DNA of 64,000 nt, taken from positions 62,001 to 126,000 of the forward strand of contig NZ_JRHN01000031.1 of NCBI RefSeq assembly GCF_001299635.1. Direction: 5' to 3'. Source of the stretch: Clostridioides difficile (GTDB lineage Bacteria > Bacillota > Clostridia > Peptostreptococcales > Peptostreptococcaceae). The position numbers and the translations under genes are program-made. Under the pieces are notes generated by a model. It saw nothing but the letters and a program-made list of their open reading frames with translations, was not told the DNA's origin and searched no databases. Below, in pieces: positions 17,071-25,573 of the stretch; the first letter of the stretch is position 1, and each line of letters begins with the position of its first letter.

Positions 17071-17087
17071 ATACCCTTATAGGGTAT
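17071..17087. promoter_or_regulatory. CsoR-like operator candidate upstream of copZ-like gene
   Basis: ATACCC-N5-GGGTAT is a perfect inverted repeat of the kind bound by copper sensor CsoR. It lies between a possible -10 (TATGAT, 17062-17067) and the ribosome binding site AAGGAGG. No csoR gene is in the window. Confidence 0.5.
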
Positions 17088-17101
17088 AAGGAGGTAATTA
17101 A

Positions 17102-17314
17102 ATGAAAAAGAAACTATTAGTAGAAGGTATGAGTTGTGGTCATTGTGTAAATCATCTTAAAACTGCATTAACAGAAGATATAGATGGTGTTGAAGTTTTA
17201 GATGTAGATTTAGAAAACAAATGTGCATCTGTAGATATGAAAGATGATGTATCAACTGAAAAATTAAAAGAAGTAATTGCAGAATTAGGATTTGAACTAA
17301 AAGGAATTGAATAG
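17102..17314 (+). CDS. copZ: Copper chaperone, heavy-metal-associated domain (CopZ-like)
   Basis: The 70-residue protein is a single HMA domain with the metal-binding GMSCGHC motif at residues 9-15 and a beta-alpha-beta pattern to the end. It would carry Cu(I) to a copper ATPase, which is not in this window. The inverted repeat just upstream suggests copper induction. The symbol is by similarity. Confidence 0.85.
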   Translation: MKKKLLVEGMSCGHCVNHLKTALTEDIDGVEVLDVDLENKCASVDMKDDVSTEKLKEVIAELGFELKGIE

Positions 17315-17326
17315 AAAATAATAAAC

Positions 17327-17425
17327 TAAAAAAAGACCTCTATTGGGGGAGTAATAGAGGTCTAAAAATGGGGGAGATTGAGTATGTTTGATTTTACATT
17401 ACTATTATCTCCCCTTTTAAATTAA
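17327..17425 (-). ncRNA. Candidate minus-strand small RNA with C-rich loops and terminator
   Basis: On the minus strand, an 11-bp perfect stem (AGACCTCTATT with AATAGAGGTCT, 17334-17363) holds the loop ACTCCCCC and is followed by a seven-T run, an intrinsic terminator. Just 5' of it on that strand GGGGAGA pairs with TCTCCCC (17408-17414 with 17371-17377). There is no minus-strand protein gene to terminate, so a short RNA is likely. The plus strand has no T-run after the first hairpin; the second could weakly end copZ transcripts (CCCCTTTT). The promoter is not clear. Confidence 0.4.
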
Positions 17426-17514
17426 TATATACATAAAAAATAAAAAATTTTCGTGATTACTCACATTTCTTAATTATTTTGAATATACTATAAATAGTTA
17501 AGGGAGGGAGTATC

Positions 17515-18114
17515 ATGGAATCTAGGGGATATAAAGAGGATTTAAAAAAAATGATACTTGATATGGCCCACAAAGAACTTGAGAGTTATGTATCACAAAA
17601 AGGAGCAAAAAAATACTTTGAGGGCAATTTAGATAAGATTATCAATAATAACATAAAAAAATTTAATCAAAGTATTGGTCTTAATAGAGTATATTTAAAA
17701 ATGTTGAAAAAGTGTGCATATCAAGAAAGTGTAAATTCGATATCAAGAACTATAAAGAAGGAAACTTTATTTAAATCAAAAAAAGAGCTATTTGCTTTTT
17801 CAGAGTACTTAAAGCTTGATATTAACAAGAGACTTTCATATAATCAGATTTTAAGAAAAATATCAAGATATATATACTATAATAGAAGTTCATATGCTCA
17901 AAAGTATGTTGCTTTTAAAAGAGGAGATGAAGAATATCTTTTAGAACCTGAAAAGATAAAAGATGAATTAATAGCAAGTTATAGGTCAAAAACTAGGGAA
18001 GATATGAAGTCTATAGCAAAACTTTTGGATATACAAGTAGAAGATGATTATAATGCTGAAGACATTAGAAAAAAAGTGATAAACTATATTATTAAAGAAA
18101 AGATTAAGAATTAA
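17515..18114 (+). CDS. Conserved-looking basic protein of unknown function, 199 residues
   Basis: A very good ribosome binding site (AAGGGAGGGAG) precedes the ATG. The protein is rich in Lys, Tyr and Ile, with predicted helices throughout and no signal peptide or membrane segment. The C-terminal 45 residues (SKTREDMKSIAKLLDIQVEDDYNAEDIRKKVINYI) look like a small helical DNA- or protein-binding module resembling SAP/Rho-N-type folds, but I cannot assign it. A hairpin terminator follows at 18179. Confidence 0.7.
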   Translation: MESRGYKEDLKKMILDMAHKELESYVSQKGAKKYFEGNLDKIINNNIKKFNQSIGLNRVYLKMLKKCAYQESVNSISRTIKKETLFKSKKELFAFSEYLKLDINKRLSYNQILRKISRYIYYNRSSYAQKYVAFKRGDEEYLLEPEKIKDELIASYRSKTREDMKSIAKLLDIQVEDDYNAEDIRKKVINYIIKEKIKN

Positions 18115-18178
18115 GATTTTAATCTGTTTAGTTAGAATTGAATGAGGTAAGGTAATTATTATAAAAATTTTAAATAGT

Positions 18179-18258
18179 AAGTTCTATCAATTTACATGAT
18201 TAAGTATAACTTGATTATAATTCTTCTGTGGATTCGATAGAACTTATTCTTTTTTTGA
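18179..18258 (+). terminator. Long-loop hairpin with T-run
   Basis: AAGTTCTATC (18179-18188) pairs with GATAGAACTT (18236-18245), followed by ATTCTTTTTTTG. The 47-base loop has its own weak internal pairing. The remaining bases up to 18376 are AT-rich with nothing else recognisable. Confidence 0.6.
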
Positions 18259-18392
18259 CATATTATCTTAAATAATTTACTACTATTTATGAATTACACA
18301 GCATTATTCAAATTTTTAACTTAATGTGATTTAAATAAATTTATAATAATGATATAATATAAAAAAAATAAAAATTGGAGGGTGATTTCAAA

Positions 18393-18764
18393 ATGAAGTT
18401 TAATTTTTGCCATAACAATTTCAATGTTACTGACTTAGAAAAAAGTCTGAATTTTTATAATAAAGCTTTAGGGTTGAAAGAAGTAAAGCGTAAAGAGGCA
18501 GAAGATGGTAGTTTTATATTAGTTTATTTAGGGGATGGTATTACTAGCCATACATTAGAATTAACTTGGCTTAGAGATTGGGATGGAGTATATAATTTAG
18601 GAGATAATGAATTCCATTTGGCTTTAGAAGTTGATGAATTTGATAAGGCAAAAAAACTTCATAAAGATTTGGACTGTATATGTTTCGAAAATGAAAATAT
18701 GGGAATTTATTTTATAGCAGACCCAGATAATTATTGGATTGAAATACTTCCTAAAAATTATTAA
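18393..18764 (+). CDS. gloA: VOC-family protein (glyoxalase I-like)
   Basis: The ATG at 18393 lies six bases after GGAGGGTGAT; an in-frame TTG at 18375 sits before that site and is unlikely. The 123 residues show two beta-alpha-beta-beta-beta units: FNVTDLEKSLNFYNKALGL and FHLALEVDEFDKAKK, ending in FIADPDNYWIEILP, the lactoylglutathione lyase signature with Glu ligand. It would detoxify methylglyoxal. That is interesting because mgsA, which makes methylglyoxal, is also in the window, but family members vary in substrate. Confidence 0.8.
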   Translation: MKFNFCHNNFNVTDLEKSLNFYNKALGLKEVKRKEAEDGSFILVYLGDGITSHTLELTWLRDWDGVYNLGDNEFHLALEVDEFDKAKKLHKDLDCICFENENMGIYFIADPDNYWIEILPKNY

Positions 18765-18895
18765 TTTTAAGGAAATATTTATAATTTCTTTACAATTAAT
18801 TATATTATAAGTTATCATTAAATTATAGGTACTAAAAATGGATAATAATGTTATGACTTTATGTTTATAAAAATTTGTTGGGGGGAGTGATAGTA

Positions 18896-20182
18896 GTGAA
18901 GAAAGCTATAGCAGCTTTAGGAATTGGAGCAGTAGCAGTATCAGTTAGTTCCATAAATGCAAGTGCTCTTGAAAAAGGAGTAGTAACGGCAAGCGCTTTG
19001 AATATAAGAAGTGGGCCAAGTGCTGATTGTGACAAAGTAGCAAAATTATACAAAGGAAAGGCTGTAGAGATTTTAGAAAAATCTAATGGATGGTATAAGG
19101 TAAGGATATCAAATTCTGTTGTTGGATGGGGAAGTGCAAAATACATATCGACTAGTGGTTCATCTGAAAGTACATCAAACCAAAGCAATTCAACTTCAAG
19201 TGGTACAACTATAAGTGGCAATGGTAAGGTTAATGTAAGTTCGAGATTGAATATAAGAAGTGGCGCAGGCACTAACTATTCATTAGTTGGTAAGGCAAAT
19301 AATGGAGATGTAGTAAAATTATTAGAACAAAGTAATGGATGGTATAAAATAAAATTATCAAATGGAGTTACTGGATGGGCTAGTAGCCAATATATCTTAA
19401 AAACGTCAGAAGATGTTGGAACAAACAATTCTAATTCAAACAGTTCTAATTCAAATAGTACTAATAATTCTGATAAAAAGCCATCTAGTGAAGAATCAAT
19501 AGAAGGTAAAAATGGTAAAGTTACATCTACTGTAAGTTTAAATGTAAGAAGTGGACCTGGGACAAGCTATTCTATAATAGGAAAATTAAATGCTGGAGAT
19601 ATTGTTGAATTAAAAGCTAAGAGTAGTGGATGGTATAAAGTAAAGTTATCAAATGGGACAACTGGATGGGTAAGTGCTAGTTATATTTCTGAGACTAGTG
19701 AAGGTGCAAAAGAAAATCCTAGTTCATCATCTAATCAGAATTCTCAGTCTAACAGTAATTCTAATTCGTCATTTAATGGAAATTCAGATAAATCTACAGC
19801 AAAAGGTTCAACAATAGTAGACTTTGCATATACTCTTATTGGAATTCCATATCAATGGGGAGCATCAGGCCCTGATAAATTTGACTGCTCTGGATTTACA
19901 CAGTATGTTTTCAAAAATTCTGTAGGTGTTTCTATTCCAAGGGTTTCTAGAGAGCAAGCTAAGTCTGGAAGCGCAGTTTCTATGGGCAATTATGCTCCAG
20001 GAGATTTAGTTTACTTTGATACTGATGGAGATGGAGCAACTAATCATGTAGGTATATATGTAGGTAATAGTAAGTTTATCCATTGTAGTGGTACTCAGAC
20101 CAATCCTAATAAGGTAAAAGTGGATAATTTAACTAGTTCATATTGGTCCAAAGTATTACTTGGAGCAAGAAGACTAGCTTAA
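18896..20182 (+). CDS. Secreted peptidoglycan endopeptidase: three SH3b domains plus NlpC/P60
   Basis: I choose the GTG at 18896, six bases after GGGGGGAGTG; upstream in-frame codons precede that site. Signal peptide: [20 protein letters not shown] with cleavage near NASA-LE. Three bacterial SH3 repeats (about residues 25-90, 108-172 and 203-268; each with [15 protein letters not shown] and [13 protein letters not shown]) would bind the wall. Ser/Asn-rich linkers separate them. The NlpC/P60 domain (about 300-428) has the catalytic Cys in FDCSGF, then NHVGIYVG and IHCSGT. It cuts stem peptides. Confidence 0.95.
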   Translation: MKKAIAALGIGAVAVSVSSINASALEKGVVTASALNIRSGPSADCDKVAKLYKGKAVEILEKSNGWYKVRISNSVVGWGSAKYISTSGSSESTSNQSNSTSSGTTISGNGKVNVSSRLNIRSGAGTNYSLVGKANNGDVVKLLEQSNGWYKIKLSNGVTGWASSQYILKTSEDVGTNNSNSNSSNSNSTNNSDKKPSSEESIEGKNGKVTSTVSLNVRSGPGTSYSIIGKLNAGDIVELKAKSSGWYKVKLSNGTTGWVSASYISETSEGAKENPSSSSNQNSQSNSNSNSSFNGNSDKSTAKGSTIVDFAYTLIGIPYQWGASGPDKFDCSGFTQYVFKNSVGVSIPRVSREQAKSGSAVSMGNYAPGDLVYFDTDGDGATNHVGIYVGNSKFIHCSGTQTNPNKVKVDNLTSSYWSKVLLGARRLA

Positions 20183-20292
20183 CGAATATAATTTCTTATT
20201 AAAAAATTAGAATAAATAATTATTTCTATTCATAAATTGTGACTCTTAAAAATATACTTTATTAATAATATAATTTTGGGGGGGACAAACTA

Positions 20293-21237
20293 ATGAATAG
20301 AAGAAAAACGATATACAGAGGATTTAATAATAATAGACATAAAATTGATTTACGTAAGTATGTTATAACTATTGCTTGCTTGTGTCTGATTGGCTATTAT
20401 TCTTATACAAAAATAAAAGACAGCAAGGTACTTGAATATGTATCAGCTAAAATACCATTTCTAAATCATTCATCAGATATAACTTATAAAGATATATCTG
20501 ATGAATTAAATTCAATAAAAAACGGAAAGAAATCTAAATCACAAACCAATTCAGAAGGTAAAGAAGAAACTAATCCAGAAAAAACAGTAAATAATACTAA
20601 AGAAGCAGAAGAAGTAAAATTAGCTACTATAGAGGGATGGGACATGTATACTATTCAAGTTGCAGCAATAGATAATAATGATGACTTGAAAAAAATACAG
20701 ACATCATTAGTCAGCAGTGATATACCTTTTTCAGTTATGGAGAAGGATGGTGTAAAAAAAATACAGACATATTCTTCATTTGATGAAAATGAGGTCAGAA
20801 AGCACATAAACAATGTAAGAAAGGTATTTCCAGATGCATTTTTGTCACACCTAGATGCACCTATGTTATCTCTAGAATACACAAGTAATTACGCTTATAT
20901 AGAGAGTATATCTAATGAATTAAATAAATTAATAACAAACTTTAAAGAAGAATCAAGTTTTTGGTCAAATGATGAAAATAATGTGGATATGAAAAAATAT
21001 AATACTATTTTGACAAATAGAAAGGCAATATCACAAAATATATCAAAAGAAGCTGAAAAGATTGACTATTCTGAAATGCGTTTATTTAAAGATAATTTGA
21101 TTGATTATGTAAAGAATGTAAATGAAAAAATTGATACAGCTTCAAAAGCTGCAAATGAAGAAAAATATAGTGTGAGTAAAAGTCTACTTTTATCATCTAT
21201 GCAAGAGTACTCTCTGTTTATAAATTCTATAAAATAA
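20293..21237 (+). CDS. Membrane-anchored SPOR-like domain protein
   Basis: The 314-residue protein has a basic N-terminus, one membrane segment (about residues 24-41, VITIACLCLIGYYSYTK) and a Ser/Glu-rich linker. A SPOR-like region follows (about 113-185: MYTIQVAAIDNNDDLKKIQ..IPFSVMEKDGVKKIQTY), which could bind denuded glycan at the septum. The C-terminal 120 residues are helical. GGGGGGG precedes the ATG. The SPOR call is by pattern and moderate. Confidence 0.65.
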   Translation: MNRRKTIYRGFNNNRHKIDLRKYVITIACLCLIGYYSYTKIKDSKVLEYVSAKIPFLNHSSDITYKDISDELNSIKNGKKSKSQTNSEGKEETNPEKTVNNTKEAEEVKLATIEGWDMYTIQVAAIDNNDDLKKIQTSLVSSDIPFSVMEKDGVKKIQTYSSFDENEVRKHINNVRKVFPDAFLSHLDAPMLSLEYTSNYAYIESISNELNKLITNFKEESSFWSNDENNVDMKKYNTILTNRKAISQNISKEAEKIDYSEMRLFKDNLIDYVKNVNEKIDTASKAANEEKYSVSKSLLLSSMQEYSLFINSIK

Positions 21238-21271
21238 AATACAGAAAATTTAGATTTTAGAAAGCTATATG

Positions 21272-21305
21272 AAAAGGATTGTTTAATTAAGCAATCCTTT
21301 TCCTC
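21272..21305 (+). terminator. Intrinsic terminator
   Basis: AAAAGGATTG pairs with CAATCCTTTT around a 10-base loop, followed by CCTCATTTT. It separates the SPOR protein gene from the rnf promoter. Confidence 0.7.
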
Positions 21306-21366
21306 ATTTTGACTTAATATAAAGGTATTGATTTATAAAATAAATTATAAAAATAGGGATATTTTT

Positions 21367-21406
21367 TTAACAATTGTTAAGATTTTTTAATATATATAGT
21401 ATACTT
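21367..21406 (+). promoter_or_regulatory. Probable rnf promoter with palindrome
   Basis: A perfect 14-base palindrome TTAACAATTGTTAA (21367-21380) overlaps a weak -35 (TTAAGA, 21377-21382). A 17-base spacer and -10 TATACT follow. The palindrome suggests an operator. Its half-sites resemble those of Rex but are in the opposite arrangement to TTGTTAA-N4-TTAACAA. Confidence 0.45.
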
Positions 21407-21452
21407 ATAGAAGGCAGAAAAAATGTTTTTTTATAGATAAGGGGGTAAAACA

Positions 21453-22790
21453 ATGAAACTCTTAACTTTTAAGGGAGGGATACATCCTCCATATAGAAAA
21501 GAGTACTCTAACACAAAGGCACTTGAAAAAGCTCAAGCTCCAAAGATAGTTTACATTCCTCTTCAGCAACATATAGGGGCACCAGCTAAACCTATCGTTG
21601 AAGTTGGTGATGAAGTAAAGTTTGGGCAAAAAATAGGTGAGCAACAAGGTTTCGTTTCATGTAACGTTCACTCTTCAGTATCAGGAAAAGTTATTGCTAT
21701 TGAACAACATGAAGTACCAGGTGGTTCAGCTCAATGTGTAGTTATCGAAAACGACTTTAAGGAAGAATTACATGAAAGTGTTCAACCAAAAGGTCAGTTA
21801 GAGGATTTGAGTAAAGAAGATATAGTAGGTATTATAAAAGAGGCAGGAATAGTAGGTATGGGTGGAGCTACATTCCCTAACCATGTAAAAGTATCTCCTC
21901 CACCAGATAGTAAAGCAGAAGTAGTTATATTAAATGGAGCAGAGTGTGAACCATATTTAACTGCAGACCACAGATTAATGCTTGAAAATCCAGAAGATGT
22001 TGTGTTTGGTTTAAGAGCGCTAATGAAGGTATTAGATGTTAAAAAAGGATTTATAGGAATTGAAACAAATAAACCAGATGCTATAGAAGCAATCCAAAAT
22101 GTAGCTAAAGATTATAGTGAAATCGAAGTTGTTGGTCTTCAAGTGAAATATCCACAAGGAGCAGAAAAACAACTTATTTATGCGTGTACAGGTAAAGAAG
22201 TTCCATCTGGTGGATTACCAATAGCAGCAGGGGCAGTTGTTGACAACGTTGCCACAGCAGCTCAAATAGCTAAATCTATTAAAACAGGTATGCCTTTGGT
22301 AGAAAGAATTACTACAATAACAGGTAGTTGTATCAAAGAACCTAAAAACCTAATAACAAAAGTTGGGACATTGGTTTCAGAAATAATAGAACAATGTGGT
22401 GGATTTAAAGACGATAAGAAGGTTGGTAAAGTTATAATGGGTGGACCTATGATGGGGATAGCTCAATATACTACTGAAATAGCAACTAATAAAGGTTCTT
22501 CAGGAATTTTATGTTTGGATGAGGAAGAATCACGTACTCCAGATATTCAAAACTGTTTAAGATGTGGAAGATGTACAGATGTATGTCCATCATTCTTACA
22601 ACCACTTTATATAAGTGCATATTCTTTAAAAGATGATTATGACACAGCTGAATATCATAGAGCAATGGATTGTATAGAATGTGGGTCTTGTTCATTTATT
22701 TGTCCAGCAAGAAGACCATTACTTCAATCTATAAGATCAGCAAAGAGAGAAATAGGAGCAAAGAGAAGAAAGCAAGCTGCTCAGAAATAA
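21453..22790 (+). CDS. rnfC: Rnf complex subunit C
   Basis: First gene of a six-gene operon (C-D-G-E-A-B) for the membrane ferredoxin:NAD+ oxidoreductase that pumps Na+ or H+. The 445 residues include a glycine-rich nucleotide/FMN region (GIVGMGGATFPNHVK; LNGAECEPYLTADH), as in NuoF-like proteins, and two [4Fe-4S] motifs near the C-terminus (CLRCGRCTDVCP and CIECGSCSFICP). It is the NADH-side subunit. GGGGGT precedes the ATG. Confidence 0.97.
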   Translation: MKLLTFKGGIHPPYRKEYSNTKALEKAQAPKIVYIPLQQHIGAPAKPIVEVGDEVKFGQKIGEQQGFVSCNVHSSVSGKVIAIEQHEVPGGSAQCVVIENDFKEELHESVQPKGQLEDLSKEDIVGIIKEAGIVGMGGATFPNHVKVSPPPDSKAEVVILNGAECEPYLTADHRLMLENPEDVVFGLRALMKVLDVKKGFIGIETNKPDAIEAIQNVAKDYSEIEVVGLQVKYPQGAEKQLIYACTGKEVPSGGLPIAAGAVVDNVATAAQIAKSIKTGMPLVERITTITGSCIKEPKNLITKVGTLVSEIIEQCGGFKDDKKVGKVIMGGPMMGIAQYTTEIATNKGSSGILCLDEEESRTPDIQNCLRCGRCTDVCPSFLQPLYISAYSLKDDYDTAEYHRAMDCIECGSCSFICPARRPLLQSIRSAKREIGAKRRKQAAQK

Positions 22791-22812
22791 AGAAAGTTAA
22801 GGGGGAAAAACG

Positions 22813-23790
22813 ATGGAAAATAAGTTGATAGTATCATCTTCTCCTCATGTGAGAAGTAATGAAGATACTTCATATATAATGAAACAAGTTATTATAGCAC
22901 TCCTTCCAGCAGCAGTAGCAGGAGTATACTTCTTTAGACTTAATGCTTTGAGTGCTATGTTTTTTTGTATACTTGGTACAGTAGGTACTGAATTTTTATA
23001 TCAAAAATTTATGAAGCAAAAAAGTACTATAGGAGATTTTTCAGCTGTTGTAACAGGATTATTATTGGCATTTAACGTACCTGCATCACTTCCTTGGTGG
23101 ATGTGTCTAGTAGGAGGAATATTTGCAATATTAGTAGTTAAAATGGTATTTGGTGGAATTGGATGTAACTTTGTCAATCCAGCACTTGCTGCAAGAGCAT
23201 TTTTATTAGCATCATTCCCAGTTGCAATGACTGCTTGGACTCAACCAGGTGTTAACTGGATAGGTAAAAACTTAGATGCAGTTAGTACAGCAACTCCATT
23301 GAGCTTTTTGAAAAATGGAGCAGCAGGATTAGCAGACCTTTCTAGCAATGGAATTAGTCTCGCTGATATGATGATTGGTAATATTGGTGGATGTATAGGT
23401 GAAACATCAGCAATATTATTATTATTAGGTGGAGTATACCTAATGTATAAAGGCATAATAAATTATGTTATACCAGTATTTTACATAGCAACTGTATTTA
23501 TATTAACATTCCTTTTAGGTGGATTTAATATAAATTTCGCAATATATCAATTGTTTGCTGGAGGTCTTATGTTAGGTGGATTCTTCATGCTTACGGATTA
23601 TACAACTTCGCCTATGACTAAGAAAGGTCAAATAATATACGCTGTATTAGCTGGTCTTATAACAACTGTTATAAGAATGTATGGTGGATATCCAGAAGGT
23701 GTATCTTACTCAATACTACTAGTAAACTGTCTTGCTCCACTTATAGATAAGTTTGTTAGAAATAGAGTGTTTGGGGAGGTGGCTAAATAA
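22813..23790 (+). CDS. rnfD: Rnf complex subunit D
   Basis: An integral membrane protein of 325 residues with eight to ten hydrophobic segments. The motif STATPLS (near residue 156) is where FMN is covalently bound to Thr through phosphoester linkage in this family. It takes part in the ion-translocating core. It overlaps the rnfG start by one base, so translation is coupled. Confidence 0.97.
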   Translation: MENKLIVSSSPHVRSNEDTSYIMKQVIIALLPAAVAGVYFFRLNALSAMFFCILGTVGTEFLYQKFMKQKSTIGDFSAVVTGLLLAFNVPASLPWWMCLVGGIFAILVVKMVFGGIGCNFVNPALAARAFLLASFPVAMTAWTQPGVNWIGKNLDAVSTATPLSFLKNGAAGLADLSSNGISLADMMIGNIGGCIGETSAILLLLGGVYLMYKGIINYVIPVFYIATVFILTFLLGGFNINFAIYQLFAGGLMLGGFFMLTDYTTSPMTKKGQIIYAVLAGLITTVIRMYGGYPEGVSYSILLVNCLAPLIDKFVRNRVFGEVAK

Positions 23791-24359
23791 TGAATAGTAT
23801 TGTAAGACTAGGTGGAACTTTACTTGCTATAAGTGCTATAGCCGCATTAGCACTTGGAGCTACAAATCAAGTTACAGCTCCAGTAATAGAACAAAGAAAT
23901 ATACAAGCAAATAATGAACTTAGAAAGGCAGTACTTCCAGAAGCAAAAGAGTTCAAAGAAATGAAAGAAAGTACTTATAAAAACCTTGGAGATGGACTTA
24001 TAGCTGAGGTATATGAAGGTCTTGATGGTTCTGAAGTAGTGGGATATACTTTAAAAGCTAAACCAAGTGGTTATGGTGGAGAAATTGAAGTTATGGTAGG
24101 TATATCATCTGAAGGTCAAGTTACAGGTGTTGATATTGGGAATATGACAGAGACAGCAGGACTTGGAGCAAAAGCTAAAGATGATGCGTTTAAAGGTCAA
24201 TACAAAGGAAAAACTGCTGAACCTCTTGAAGTAGCAAAAGGTAGTACAACAGCAGACAATCAAATACTAGCAATATCAGGTGCAACTATTACGTCTACAG
24301 CAGTTACTACAGGAGTAAATGCGGCTATAGATGTTTTCAATAGTGCTCTTAATAAATAA
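23790..24359 (+). CDS. rnfG: Rnf complex subunit G
   Basis: 189 residues with an N-terminal membrane segment (about 5-25) and an extracytoplasmic FMN-binding domain. The motif SGATITSTAV near the C-terminus contains the Thr that carries covalent FMN. ETAGLGAKA is the other conserved segment. It relays electrons between D and the membrane core. Confidence 0.97.
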   Translation: MNSIVRLGGTLLAISAIAALALGATNQVTAPVIEQRNIQANNELRKAVLPEAKEFKEMKESTYKNLGDGLIAEVYEGLDGSEVVGYTLKAKPSGYGGEIEVMVGISSEGQVTGVDIGNMTETAGLGAKAKDDAFKGQYKGKTAEPLEVAKGSTTADNQILAISGATITSTAVTTGVNAAIDVFNSALNK

Positions 24360-24371
24360 GGAGGGTTAATT

Positions 24372-24965
24372 ATGAATTTAGCTAAAGTATTTAAAAATGG
24401 GCTAATAGATGAGAACCCAACATTTGTGCAAGTTATAGGTATGTGTCCAACACTAGCCGTTACAACTTCAGCAATAAATGGAATCGGTATGGGTCTTTCA
24501 ACAGCAGCAGTTTTAATATGTGCAAATTTAGTTATATCATTACTAAGAAAAATCACACCAGATAAGATAAGAATACCTATATTTGTAGTAATTATAGCTA
24601 CATTTGTTACAATAGTAGGAATGGTTTTAAAAGCATATGTTCCTGCTCTTGATAAGGCTCTTGGTATATATATACCATTAATAGTTGTTAACTGTTTAAT
24701 ACTAGCTCGTGCAGAAAGTTTTGCTTTTAAAACTGGTCCACTAGCTTCAATTGTTGATGGTGTGGGTCAAGGTCTTGGATTTACTGTTGCTCTTACAATA
24801 ATAGGTGCAGTAAGAGAATTACTTGGAAATGGTAGTTTATTTGGATTGACTCTATTTGGAGCATCTTTCCAACCAGTATTAATATTTATATTACCACCAG
24901 GTGCATTCTTAACATTAGGATTCTTATTTGCAGGATTTAATAAATTAAGAAGTAAAAAAGCGTAG
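24372..24965 (+). CDS. rnfE: Rnf complex subunit E
   Basis: 197-residue, six-segment membrane protein of the RnfA/RnfE pair. Signature segments are NPTFVQVIGMCPTLAVTTSA and VVNCLILARAESFA; the cysteines in these half-channel motifs bind an Fe-S cluster in the membrane in solved Rnf/Nqr structures. A good ribosome binding site (AAGGAGGG) lies between it and rnfG. Confidence 0.97.
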   Translation: MNLAKVFKNGLIDENPTFVQVIGMCPTLAVTTSAINGIGMGLSTAAVLICANLVISLLRKITPDKIRIPIFVVIIATFVTIVGMVLKAYVPALDKALGIYIPLIVVNCLILARAESFAFKTGPLASIVDGVGQGLGFTVALTIIGAVRELLGNGSLFGLTLFGASFQPVLIFILPPGAFLTLGFLFAGFNKLRSKKA

Positions 24966-24979
24966 TGGAGGTGTAATAA

Positions 24980-25555
24980 ATGAATTTAATACTTTTATTT
25001 TTAAGTATCGTTCTTGTTAATAACGTTATAACATCTCAGTTCTTAGGTATATGTCCTTTCTTAGGAGTTTCTAAGAAAGTTGATACAGCAGTGGGGATGG
25101 GAGTTGCAGTTACATTCGTTTTAACTTTAGCTTCAATTATAACTTATTTTATACAGATTTTATTAGTGAAAACTGGAACTGAATTTTTACAAACAATAGC
25201 TTTCATATTAGTTATAGCTTCTATAGTTCAGTTCGTTGAAATGGTAATTCAAAAGATGAGTCCATCTTTATATCAAGCATTAGGAGTTTATTTACCTCTT
25301 ATAACTACAAACTGTGCAGTTCTTGGTATAGCTCTAGTTAATGTTCAAAAAAGTTATAACTTAGTAGAAACAATAATAAACGGATTTGGAGCTGGAGCTG
25401 GATTTACTTTAGCAATAGTAATATTCGCAGGTATAAGAGAAAGACTAGAATTAGCTGATATACCAGAAGCGTTTAAAGGTTTCCCTATAACACTTATATC
25501 AGCAAGTTTAATGTCAATAGCTTTCTTAGGATTTACAGGACTTATAAAGCTATAA
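24980..25555 (+). CDS. rnfA: Rnf complex subunit A
   Basis: 191-residue, six-segment membrane protein, the inverted-topology partner of RnfE. It shows NNVITSQFLGICPFLGVSKK and LITTNCAVLGIALVN, with the paired cysteines that complete the intramembrane Fe-S site. GGAGGTG precedes the ATG. Confidence 0.97.
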   Translation: MNLILLFLSIVLVNNVITSQFLGICPFLGVSKKVDTAVGMGVAVTFVLTLASIITYFIQILLVKTGTEFLQTIAFILVIASIVQFVEMVIQKMSPSLYQALGVYLPLITTNCAVLGIALVNVQKSYNLVETIINGFGAGAGFTLAIVIFAGIRERLELADIPEAFKGFPITLISASLMSIAFLGFTGLIKL

Positions 25556-25573
25556 AAAAGAGGGGTGAAAATA

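Noticed and set aside
17071-17087. GGGTAT upstream of copZ as a sigma-B -10
   Set aside because: No GTTT-type -35 at the right distance, and transcription would start inside the ribosome binding site; a CsoR-like operator fits better.
19000-19700. Apparent direct repeats of about 250-300 bases
   Set aside because: They are the diverged coding repeats of three SH3b domains, not a DNA repeat element.
21367-21380. Canonical Rex operator before rnfC
   Set aside because: The half-sites are in the opposite order to TTGTTAA-N4-TTAACAA, so I report only a palindrome.
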